In this document: positions 1-5,491 of the stretch, one piece after another
How positions within the stretch are numbered: the first letter of the stretch is position 1
Layout: each line of letters starts with the position of its first letter
Assembly (NCBI GenBank): GCA_003563465.1
Contig: PWVH01000144.1
Span: 1-7,520 of the forward strand
DNA from: Coriobacteriaceae bacterium
Lineage (GTDB): Bacteria > Actinomycetota > Coriobacteriia > Anaerosomatales > SLCP01
Length of the DNA: 7,520 nucleotides
Reading direction: 5' to 3'
Made by a program: the position numbers and the translations under genes
Notes under the pieces: generated by a model
Told to the model about the DNA's origin: nothing
The model's input: only the letters and a program-made list of their open reading frames with translations
Database searches by the model: none

Positions 1-1263
1 ACGGTCGACCGTAGCCGGTCCTCCAGTGGTATGGAGTGTCGCCAAGACCAGATGTCCCGTCTCGGCTGCGGTGATCGCGGCTGCAATCGTCTCCAGATCG
101 CGCATCTCTCCAACCAGGATCACGTCGGGATCCTGACGCAAAACGCGCTTCAGAGCTGCAGCGAACGAGTGCGTGTCCTCCCCGACCTCACGTTGGTTCA
201 CGTAGGCAGCCTTGTTCTTGTGCATGAATTCGATCGGGTCCTCAAGCGTGACTATGTGGACCTTCTGCGACTCGTTGATGTGGTCGATCATCGCGGCAAG
301 CGTGGTCGACTTACCCGAGCCCGTCGGACCTGTCACGACTACGAGACCGCGCGGGCGCTCGGCAAGGTACTGACATACTTTTGGCAATCCCAGTTCTTCG
401 ATAGTCGGAATCGCAAGAGGAATCACGCGAAACACCGCTCCCATCGAATTGCGTTGCTGAAACACGTTGGCACGGAAGCGAGATAGGCCTGGGATGCTAT
501 ACGCGAAATCGAGTTCGAGCTCGGTTTCGAACTTACGCCGCTGCTCCTCGGACAGAAGGCCGAGAATCATCTCTGTCGTGTCGCGCTGACTGAGGGGCTC
601 CACGTCTTCCACGGGCACTATCTGTCCGCGCAACCGCAATCCTGGGGGGCTTCCCACCGTTATGTGAAGGTCGGAGCCACCTCGCTCTATCAACATGCGC
701 AGCAAATCCTCGATGTAGGGTGCATCGGAAGCCGCAGGTGGTTCGTTGGCAACGAAGACATCGGGCACCGCTTGGGCAGAAGCGCCCGTCGTAGCCCCGG
801 CAGACTCCCGCACTCCCTCGCCAGCGGGAGATGTCGTCCCTGAATCGGGTTTGGCGCCATCTTCCTTGCTAGACGGTGAATCACCGTCGATTCCACTGAG
901 CGACGCTATCTTGGAAGCAAGGACGTCCGGAGGGCCTGCAGCCGCGAGATGTGCGGCAGCGCCCACTTGGCGTGCCCTGAGCGCAGAGGTCTCGCTTGGT
1001 TTCAGGCTTACGATCACTATCGGGATCGAGGCAGTATCCGCATTCCCTTTCAGTTGTTCTGTGAGGGCGTACCCGTCGATGCCAACAAGTTCAGCATCCA
1101 CAACGATCACGTCGGGCCTTTGCGAAGTCACCATTCCAAGCGCGCGAGGACCAGAAAGCGCGCTGATGATCTCCATGTCGATTCCGGAAGCCTGAAGCGA
1201 CTCTCTGACCTGGTCAACGAGTCCCATATCATCGTGCACTATAAGTACCTTTTTGGCTGCCAT
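1..1263 (-). CDS. pilT: Receiver-like domain fused to PilT-type pilus retraction ATPase (C-terminus beyond window)
   Basis: The frame is open from the ATG at 1263 to the window edge, giving 421 residues without a stop. Residues 4-121 resemble a CheY-type receiver: acidic pair D11/D12, phosphoacceptor-position D56 (DVIVVDAELVG), S86 at the Thr/Ser switch. The conserved Lys-Pro after beta-5 is missing (HLAAAGPPD). Residues about 122-180 are a Ser/Ala/Gly/Pro/Asp-rich linker, probably disordered. From about 182 on it is PilT: SDLHI (197-201), the N-terminal PAS-like region, RFRANVFQQR, Walker A GPTGSGKST (312-320), Asp box LEDPIEF (340-346), Walker B ILVGEMRD (382-389), His box TGHLVLATLHT. PilT is a cytoplasmic hexameric ATPase that depolymerises type IV pili for twitching. 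Ordinary PilT is about 350 residues and starts near residue 182 here, so the N-terminal 180 residues are an addition. An AGGAGG site (1274-1279) supports the start. PilT identity is near certain; the role of the receiver is inferred. Confidence 0.95.
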   Translation of the reverse strand, partial: MAAKKVLIVHDDMGLVDQVRESLQASGIDMEIISALSGPRALGMVTSQRPDVIVVDAELVGIDGYALTEQLKGNADTASIPIVIVSLKPSETSALRARQVGAAAHLAAAGPPDVLASKIASLSGIDGDSPSSKEDGAKPDSGTTSPAGEGVRESAGATTGASAQAVPDVFVANEPPAASDAPYIEDLLRMLIERGGSDLHITVGSPPGLRLRGQIVPVEDVEPLSQRDTTEMILGLLSEEQRRKFETELELDFAYSIPGLSRFRANVFQQRNSMGAVFRVIPLAIPTIEELGLPKVCQYLAERPRGLVVVTGPTGSGKSTTLAAMIDHINESQKVHIVTLEDPIEFMHKNKAAYVNQREVGEDTHSFAAALKRVLRQDPDVILVGEMRDLETIAAAITAAETGHLVLATLHTTGGPATVDR

Positions 1264-1273
1264 GCGCCGGAAA

Positions 1274-1279
1274 CCTCCT
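1274..1279 (-). promoter_or_regulatory. Ribosome binding site of the receiver-PilT gene
   Basis: AGGAGG on the minus strand lies 10 nt before the ATG at 1263. It supports translation starting at the receiver domain, so the fusion is not an artefact of choosing too early a start. Confidence 0.8.
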
Positions 1280-1282
1280 CAT

Positions 1283-1304
1283 CGGGCCCGAAGCAGCAGG
1301 CCCG
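1283..1304 (-). promoter_or_regulatory. GC-rich hairpin in the leader of the receiver-PilT gene
   Basis: Perfect 6-bp arms CGGGCC (1299-1304 read on minus) and GGCCCG (1283-1288) enclose a 10-nt loop. The stem ends only a few bases before the ribosome binding site in the transcript. It could affect mRNA stability or ribosome access. There is no U-run, so it is not an intrinsic terminator. Confidence 0.35.
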
Positions 1305-1326
1305 CCCAGTTCATGAGTCTCCTCTC

Positions 1327-1355
1327 AGTATCGGCACCATATGCGCTATGTTCAA
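1327..1355 (-). promoter_or_regulatory. Candidate sigma-70-type promoter for the receiver-PilT gene
   Basis: On the minus strand TTGAAC (1350-1355) and GATACT (1327-1332) are separated by 17 bp. Each hexamer matches four of six consensus positions. The predicted transcript start is near 1320, giving a leader of roughly 57 nt. The -35 box sits in the centre of the inverted repeat at 1342-1362, so a protein bound there would probably repress. Confidence 0.4.
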
Positions 1356-1362
1356 TAGCGCA
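1342..1362. promoter_or_regulatory. Inverted repeat, candidate operator between divergent genes
   Basis: Perfect 8-bp arms TGCGCTAT (1342-1349) and ATAGCGCA (1355-1362) are separated by 5 bp. The repeat lies between the divergent receiver-PilT and methyltransferase genes and covers the candidate -35 box of the former. Size and position fit a dimeric repressor site. I cannot name the regulator. Confidence 0.45.
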
Positions 1363-1404
1363 CTGCAATCGTCCCTTCGAGGGTCTGCTGCGCTACCATG
1401 ACTT

Positions 1405-2733
1405 GTGATGACCACAAGAGACCCATCTTTCGCACGCGTTACCATCGACTCCCTGGCCGATGATGGCGCCGCTGTCGCTCGCCTCGATGACGGACGGCTG
1501 GTATTCGTCCGTGGCGGCTGCCCAGGAGACGAAGCCGAGATCGAGCTACTCGACCCCCACCGAAGAGGGGTTTCGGGGCGGTTGGTACGCATAGTCGAAT
1601 CTTCCCCCCATCGTGTGGCACCACCCTGCCCGTACTTCGGTCAATGCAGCGGATGCCAGTGGCAGCATGTGCACTACGACACTCAGCTCTCCAGCAAGAC
1701 CGCGTTGGTAGCCGATGCTTGCGCAAGTGTGCCGCATCTGGCCGACACTCCCATTGAGAGGTGTATTCCCTCAGAGCGTAGTTATGGTTATCGCAACAGG
1801 ATCGAACTCTTCGCCGCAGAGATCGACACTGGACTCCGTCTTGGCTTCCGCAGCATATCCAGCGATTCCATCATCCCTGTCGACAAGTGCGCTTTGCTGC
1901 CCGACAACTTGCAAGAAGCTCCTCGGTCGCTGACGGGTGCCTTGCGTCACTTGCGACACCGCCATGGAGAACTCGGTGTGCGCAGCGTAGCGCTGCGCAC
2001 CGCTGCTAGCACCGACGACATCGAGATCGCGCTCTGGACAGATCCCGGGCCCTTTCCTCGGCAGATAGCCGGAAGGATCCTCTCAGACGCCCTAGGCGCT
2101 TCCGGAGTCGTCCGTGTGCTTGTGAAAGGACCGCACACGGAGCGTCGCGTCACGCAAGTCGAAGTGCTGCGTGGACGCGGCTATTGGCAAGAGAGATTGG
2201 CTGACTGCGCCTTTTCGATCTCCGCACCGACTTCCTTCCCGGTCAATACGCCGGCCGGTCAGACTCTCGTTTCGACGGTTGTGGAGATGCTCTCCCCCGC
2301 TCGTGAAGACCGTGTCCTAGACACTCATGCGCGTGCGGGTGTCCATGCGCTGCCTCTCGCCAGACTGGCGAAGGAGGTCACGGCCATAGAATCTTCACAT
2401 TACGCTATTGTGGACCTCCGTCGAAACCTCGAGCATGCTCGATTGCCCGTCGAAGCAGTAGGGGGTGAGGTATCACGTGAACTGAACGGCCTCGGGTCAT
2501 ATGATCTTGCTGTAGTCGACGCTCCGAGGACCGGAATCCCTCCGTCGACTCTAGCTTCACTTGCAAGAGCTTCTCCGCGACGAGTGGCCTACATCTCGTG
2601 CGACCCTCGGACTCTCGCTCGCGACACCACAGGATTAGCCGCCGCGGGATACAAGGCCGTTCGCGTGGTGCCTGTAGACGTTCTCCCTCAAACGAATCAC
2701 GTCAAGACGATAGCTCTCTTCGAACTGACGTGA
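1405..2733 (+). CDS. TrmA/RlmD-family RNA uracil-5-methyltransferase homologue with altered active site
   Basis: The family methylates C5 of uridine in rRNA or tRNA using S-adenosylmethionine. Residues about 8-65 form a TRAM RNA-binding domain. C75, C81, C84 (CPYFGQCSGC) and C162 are the expected [4Fe-4S] ligands. YRNRIELF (129-136) is the conserved YRN segment, DAPRTG (372-377) corresponds to DPPRxG, and C399 in YISCDPRTLARD is the catalytic cysteine. Three motifs depart from the family. The FFQxN motif reads SFPVN (277-281). SAM motif I reads VLDTHARAG (304-312) rather than the DLYCGxG type. The C-terminal HVE reads HVK (432-434), replacing the glutamate that acts as base in RumA-type enzymes. 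Length is 442 residues, normal for the family. The GTG at 1405 is immediately followed by an in-frame ATG (1408), either could be the start, and there is no good ribosome binding site. Family is certain; activity and substrate are uncertain. Confidence 0.9.
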   Translation: MMTTRDPSFARVTIDSLADDGAAVARLDDGRLVFVRGGCPGDEAEIELLDPHRRGVSGRLVRIVESSPHRVAPPCPYFGQCSGCQWQHVHYDTQLSSKTALVADACASVPHLADTPIERCIPSERSYGYRNRIELFAAEIDTGLRLGFRSISSDSIIPVDKCALLPDNLQEAPRSLTGALRHLRHRHGELGVRSVALRTAASTDDIEIALWTDPGPFPRQIAGRILSDALGASGVVRVLVKGPHTERRVTQVEVLRGRGYWQERLADCAFSISAPTSFPVNTPAGQTLVSTVVEMLSPAREDRVLDTHARAGVHALPLARLAKEVTAIESSHYAIVDLRRNLEHARLPVEAVGGEVSRELNGLGSYDLAVVDAPRTGIPPSTLASLARASPRRVAYISCDPRTLARDTTGLAAAGYKAVRVVPVDVLPQTNHVKTIALFELT

Positions 2734-2740
2734 ATACGAG

Positions 2741-2968
2741 CTAGACTAATCTGCCTACCTCGGGAAAGTCGATAATGTACTCGTCGTGCGGGGCATCGTC
2801 GTGCGCCTCGGTCAAGTCCGTACCCGCATCATGCATGGCTTCGTGTTCACCGTCTCCCCACATCGCACTCTCTGTGACGTCGTACACCACGCCCCTGAAA
2901 GCCACGTAGGCCGGCTGAGCGTTCTTGCCATCGTACTTCCCGAGCTCTTCGAGAGTGAACTCCTTCAT
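2741..2968 (-). CDS. Small cytochrome b5-like heme-binding domain protein
   Basis: This 75-residue protein consists of one cytochrome b5-like heme/steroid-binding domain with no signal peptide or membrane segment, so it should be cytoplasmic. The start reads FTLEELGKYDGKN, followed by AYVAFRGVVYDVT (20-32), W37, the AGTDLTEAH segment (48-56) and APH (59-61), all typical of the short prokaryotic b5-like family. Candidate heme ligands among H42, H46, H56 and H61 cannot be assigned from sequence alone. Such small proteins are of unknown physiological role; electron transfer or heme binding is inferred from the fold. GGAGG (2973-2977) lies 4 nt before the ATG. The gene follows the Crp-type regulator on the same strand after 95 bp and ends 7 bp from the converging methyltransferase gene, with no terminator between them. 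Confidence 0.85.
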   Translation of the reverse strand: MKEFTLEELGKYDGKNAQPAYVAFRGVVYDVTESAMWGDGEHEAMHDAGTDLTEAHDDAPHDEYIIDFPEVGRLV

Positions 2969-3003
2969 GACGCCTCCGTATCCGGTATGTAGCCGATGTC
3001 TCC

Positions 3004-3031
3004 ATTATCTCCCACGAACGCCAGCAGGAAA
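3004..3031 (-). promoter_or_regulatory. Candidate promoter for the cytochrome b5-like gene
   Basis: On the minus strand GATAAT (3004-3009) is a good -10 match and TTTCCT (3026-3031) is a weak -35 with a 16-bp spacer. The predicted transcript start is about 30 nt before the ATG. It would allow expression apart from the upstream regulator gene, though read-through is also possible. Confidence 0.3.
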
Positions 3032-3063
3032 CGTCGTTCGACTCTAGGATTTAGGAGGCGGAG

Positions 3064-3762
3064 TCAGATGGAGCCAAGGCGTTCTCGCATGCGGATGAGA
3101 TCCACGACGATCTTGCGACCTTTGGTTGCGAGTATTCCGTCTTTGGCAAGAGCCGAGATGACTCTGCTTGCCGTTTCTCGGGAAGTGCCTGCAAGGGTAG
3201 CGATATCGTAATGGGTGAGTCCTTGTATCACCGGTACTCCTCGCGTCTCGTAACCGGCGGTGGCTACGTTCAACACCACCCGCATCACGCGATGGGTCGC
3301 ATCGTGGAAAGCCATCTCCTCAAGGCGTGTGATGGTGTTACGAAGTCGACGCGAGAGTGTTGCGATGAGTGAGAGTGCGAGCTGCGGCTGCAGCTTGATT
3401 GCGACGGACAGGTTCTTCCCGTCTAGCGCGAAGACCTCCAACTCTGTCATCGCAATCACGTCGGCCGAGCGCCGCTCGTGATCCTCCTGACCCATCTCAC
3501 CGAAGTAAGCAGGTGCGTCGAGATACTCCAGCGCCAGCTCCTTGCCGTCCGAAGAGGCCAAGGATACCTTCACGCGACCGGAGACAAGCAGATATATCCC
3601 CGAACCCCTGTCGTTCCGGTTGACCACGAACGACCCCTTCGGGTACCGCCGATAGCTCACCATCTGGCCGAATTCGAGAAGTTCCTGTTCGGATGCGTTC
3701 GAAAACAGCGGAACCGAGCGCAGCTTCTCGATGACCTTTTCGCGTTTCGTCGAGGTCTTCAT
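3064..3762 (-). CDS. Crp/Fnr-family transcriptional regulator, CRP-like subtype
   Basis: A 232-residue DNA-binding regulator. Residues about 14-125 form the cyclic-nucleotide-binding-type beta barrel (LFSNASEQELLEF, YRRYPKGSFVV, GIYLLVSGRVKV), with FGEM (87-90) and RRSADV (97-102) resembling the cAMP phosphate-binding cassette of CRP. A dimerisation helix follows (about 126-152), then a winged helix-turn-helix with LTHYDIATLAGTSRETASR (182-200). R195, E196 and R200 have the same spacing as R180, E181 and R185, which read TGTGA in E. coli CRP. There is no cysteine, so it is not an Fe-S oxygen sensor of the FNR type. The ligand is unknown. A longer reading to 3843 exists, but the ATG at 3762 fits the family start, follows a GA-rich segment, and keeps the promoter region free. 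It is divergent from the HAD gene and shares a CRP-type site with it. Confidence 0.93.
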   Translation of the reverse strand: MKTSTKREKVIEKLRSVPLFSNASEQELLEFGQMVSYRRYPKGSFVVNRNDRGSGIYLLVSGRVKVSLASSDGKELALEYLDAPAYFGEMGQEDHERRSADVIAMTELEVFALDGKNLSVAIKLQPQLALSLIATLSRRLRNTITRLEEMAFHDATHRVMRVVLNVATAGYETRGVPVIQGLTHYDIATLAGTSRETASRVISALAKDGILATKGRKIVVDLIRMRERLGSI

Positions 3763-3788
3763 ACCGCTCTCTATCGGCGTCGCGGCAG

Positions 3789-3804
3789 TGTGACTTGAGA
3801 CACA
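3789..3804. promoter_or_regulatory. CRP-type operator in the regulator/HAD divergent region
   Basis: TGTGACTTGAGACACA matches the CRP pattern TGTGA-N6-TCACA in nine of ten specified positions, and six of its eight base pairs are symmetric. It lies 27 bp before the regulator start and overlaps the -35 box of the candidate HAD promoter by six bases, which suggests repression of the HAD gene and autoregulation. The CRP-like recognition helix of the neighbouring regulator makes it the obvious candidate to bind. Confidence 0.6.
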
Positions 3805-3822
3805 CAGTACGCGTGATACGAT
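3795..3822 (+). promoter_or_regulatory. Candidate extended -10 promoter for the HAD hydrolase gene
   Basis: TTGAGA (3795-3800) and TACGAT (3817-3822) are 16 bp apart, with a TG one base before the -10 (3814-3815), the extended -10 form. The transcript would start near 3829, about 30 nt before the GTG start. Confidence 0.5.
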
Positions 3823-3860
3823 GGCGCGGTTGAAACTGCACACCTATCACAGGAGATGCC

Positions 3861-4571
3861 GTGCGTGGAGTCTTGTTCGACCTTGACGGTACCTTGCTCG
3901 ACATCGACCTGCCCTCTTTCCTCGACAGATACTTCCGAGCGCTCACTGGCACGGTCGCATCGCTCACCGGGAACGGAGAAGCACTTGAACGGGCGATGGC
4001 GGCTATAGGTCAGGCTACCGACGCGATGACACGCCCGCATCCCGGCCGTACCAATCAGCAGGTGTTCTTCGCGGAGTTCCGTCGCTTGACCTCCATAGAC
4101 CTTACCGAGCACTCCGAACTGTTCTCGGACTTCTATGCCGAGGTCTTTCCTACGCTCGGTGACGGTTACGGTGCGACGCCTGACGCTCGCCGTGCAGTCG
4201 AGACCGCACTCGGACTCGGCCTCAAAGTGGCCGTGGCCACCAACCCTATCTTTCCGCGGAATGCAGTCGTCCATAGGCTCGCGTGGGCAGGGCTTGAGGA
4301 CATACCCTTTGATACCATCACGACCTACGAGAATATGCATGCGTGCAAGCCCCACCCTGAGTACTTTCAGGAGACTGCAGCAGCTCTCGGAGTCGACACT
4401 TCGACATGCCTAATGGTCGGCGATGATCACATCCTGGACATGGCAGCTGCCGACACGGGAATGCTTACCTACTACGTCGGTAGTCATTCCGATACCAGAG
4501 CGGACTATCGAGGAGATCTCCCGGGGTTAGCTGCACTGCTGCCGCGACTAGCCGACACAGGAGAAGAATAG
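3861..4571 (+). CDS. HAD-superfamily hydrolase (probable phosphatase)
   Basis: This 236-residue cytoplasmic protein has all four HAD motifs. Motif I is FDLDGTLLD (6-14), with nucleophile D7 and acid/base D9. Motif II is VAVATN (123-128) with T127, motif III is K163 in CKPHPEYF, and motif IV is GDDHILD (187-193) with D188 and D189. Residues about 16-100 form a helical cap of the C1 type, as in phosphoglycolate phosphatase-like and nucleotidase-like members. It should hydrolyse a small phosphomonoester with Mg2+; the substrate cannot be told from sequence. The GTG start is chosen because AGGAG (3851-3855) lies 5 nt upstream and motif I follows at once, as is usual. It is divergently transcribed from the Crp-type regulator, which may control it. 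Confidence 0.92.
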   Translation: MRGVLFDLDGTLLDIDLPSFLDRYFRALTGTVASLTGNGEALERAMAAIGQATDAMTRPHPGRTNQQVFFAEFRRLTSIDLTEHSELFSDFYAEVFPTLGDGYGATPDARRAVETALGLGLKVAVATNPIFPRNAVVHRLAWAGLEDIPFDTITTYENMHACKPHPEYFQETAAALGVDTSTCLMVGDDHILDMAAADTGMLTYYVGSHSDTRADYRGDLPGLAALLPRLADTGEE

Positions 4572-4612
4572 TCCACCCACTCTGTGAACAGGGCTATCTG
4601 GCATGTAAGGCG

Positions 4613-4647
4613 CCAAGCCGCTTGGTTGAACTTAGGGAGCATGCTCC
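4613..4647. repeat. Two palindromes between converging genes
   Basis: CCAAGC and GCTTGG flank a single base (4613-4625), and GGAGCATGCTCC (4636-4647) is a perfect 12-bp palindrome. Both lie between the HAD gene and the converging small acidic gene. They have too little loop for strong hairpins and no T-run, so they are not clear terminators. Their role is unknown. Confidence 0.35.
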
Positions 4648-4694
4648 TGGGTGCCGTCCCGGTCAGAAGACAGCTTGGCTCGGCACGCTCTTCT

Positions 4695-4895
4695 CTAGGA
4701 GCCGCCGTCTTCCTCGTTCTCGTAGAGTTCGGCAAGGTCGGCTCCCGCACAGTCTGCGGTCTCCCTCGGCGACAGAGCCTCTCGGTCCGTTCTGCAGCGC
4801 TCGTGGAACTCCTCGTCATCGTCGGCGGGAGTGGGTGTGATCGGAGCATCGCCTAGAGCTCCGCGCTCATCCCTGTCATCGCTATTGAAGAACAT
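4695..4895 (-). CDS. Small acidic hypothetical protein
   Basis: I do not recognise this 66-residue protein. It has 21 Asp/Glu against 6 Arg and no Lys, so it is strongly acidic. It contains a DDDEE run (25-29), two cysteines (C34, C49), and no signal peptide or membrane segment. It is preferred over overlapping frames because a strong GGGAGG ribosome binding site (4901-4906) lies 5 nt before its ATG. The 24-bp tandem repeats lie about 60 bp upstream of its start and could belong to its control region. Its acid bias could reflect a protein-binding or mimic role, but nothing shows this. Confidence 0.55.
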   Translation of the reverse strand: MFFNSDDRDERGALGDAPITPTPADDDEEFHERCRTDREALSPRETADCAGADLAELYENEEDGGS

Positions 4896-4956
4896 GTCGT
4901 CCTCCCGTCATGAGACTTGTCCGGCTTCACGCCTACAAAGCTTGTCTTCCCAGAAT

Positions 4957-5028
4957 CCTCTGTTGTTAGCAAGATAGCGACCTCTGTTGTTAGCAAGATA
5001 GCGACCTCTGTTGTTAGCAAGATAGCGA
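4957..5028. repeat. Three perfect tandem copies of a 24-bp sequence
   Basis: Units lie at 4957-4980, 4981-5004 and 5005-5028 and are identical. Each contains TTGTTAGCAAGATAGCGA, and within it TTGTTAGCAA is a 10-bp palindrome with one mismatched pair. The composition is poorer in G+C than the surrounding genes. The array is non-coding. It could be a set of protein-binding sites, a replication-slippage microsatellite, or the repeated subterminal part of an insertion sequence end (multiple internal repeats are known for the IS21 family). No transposase is nearby. Confidence 0.95.
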
Positions 5029-5059
5029 CTTCGGGCAGAAAAGCCGTGACGCATTCGGA

Positions 5060-5094
5060 ATCATCTTGCCCGCATCGAGCCGGTGCGAGATGAT
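5060..5094. repeat. Inverted repeat with 10-bp arms
   Basis: ATCATCTTGC (5060-5069) and GCGAGATGAT (5085-5094) pair over ten positions, including one G-U in RNA, around a 15-nt loop. It lies 32 bp after the 24-bp repeats. There is no T-run after it on either strand, so a simple terminator is unlikely. It may be an RNA structure in a leader or a DNA site. Confidence 0.5.
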
Positions 5095-5176
5095 AAACGG
5101 AGAGCAGCGATGGCTTGTGGACACTCAGCGAGGGGGTGCCGGCGCCCTTGAGAGGTCACGTCGTTCGCGCGTTTTG

Positions 5177-5188
5177 ATGCGGCCGCAT
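5177..5188. promoter_or_regulatory. 12-bp perfect palindrome, possible operator
   Basis: ATGCGGCCGCAT is perfectly symmetric and lies about 300 bp before the hydrogenase start. A role as a protein-binding site is only a suggestion. Confidence 0.25.
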
Positions 5189-5477
5189 AGACGTGTGCCC
5201 GTGCGGCAACGATAATCCCGGCCTTCGCGACGCGGTCACCCTACCCGAGTCTTACCTTAAACACGCGTTGCTTCTTGCCGCCAATCCTGGACTGCAGCTT
5301 GCTGGACACTCTTCGGCTACAACCGAGGGTTGTCGCAGTGCACGCATTCAGGACTTCTGCCCAGGCTACCTTTTCTAGAGAGGAGGTTGTGAGTTCTTGC
5401 AGAGTGGACATCGCTTACGGCCGTCAAGTGATGCCAAGATGCGGTGCCCGTCGCCAACGAACATCGGGAATCGTACG

Positions 5478-5483
5478 AGGAGG
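5478..5483 (+). promoter_or_regulatory. Ribosome binding site that fixes the hydrogenase small-subunit start
   Basis: AGGAGG ends 8 nt before the ATG at 5492. It lies inside a longer reading that would begin at the GTG at 5444, so the shorter start is preferred. Confidence 0.85.
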
Positions 5484-5491
5484 TGTATGGC

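Larger units (their letters stand above)
4896..5491. other. Gene-free region before the hydrogenase operon
   Basis: About 600 bp separate the divergent acidic-protein and hydrogenase genes. Only short open frames without ribosome binding sites occur, including one at 5193-5378 with CPCGN near its start. The region holds three tandem 24-bp repeats, an inverted repeat at 5060-5094, a palindrome at 5177-5188, a short hairpin at 5319-5333 and an orphan AGGAGG at 5381-5386. No convincing -35/-10 pair for the hydrogenase operon was found. Confidence 0.6.

Noticed and set aside
31..486. Plus-strand open frame of 151 codons
   Set aside because: It is antisense to the Walker A/B part of PilT, which explains the sequence fully.
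3763..3843. Extension of the Crp-type regulator to an ATG at 3843
   Set aside because: It would add 27 atypical residues and run through the operator and promoter region. The ATG at 3762 gives the normal family length.
3771..4355. Minus-strand open frame of 194 codons
   Set aside because: It covers the HAD hydrolase gene, which shows all four catalytic motifs on the other strand.
4584..4856. Plus-strand open frame of 90 codons after the HAD gene
   Set aside because: It has a GTG start without ribosome binding site, has no recognisable domain, and overlaps the better-supported acidic gene on the minus strand.
4957..5028. CRISPR array
   Set aside because: The repeats are directly adjacent with no spacers, number only three, and no cas gene is present.
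5193..5378. Plus-strand open frame with CPCGN near its start
   Set aside because: There is no ribosome binding site, no further metal-binding pattern, and no domain. A chance frame is more likely.
5444..5491. GTG start for the hydrogenase small subunit at 5444
   Set aside because: It has no ribosome binding site, while the ATG at 5492 has AGGAGG at ideal spacing and places the twin-arginine motif at a normal distance.
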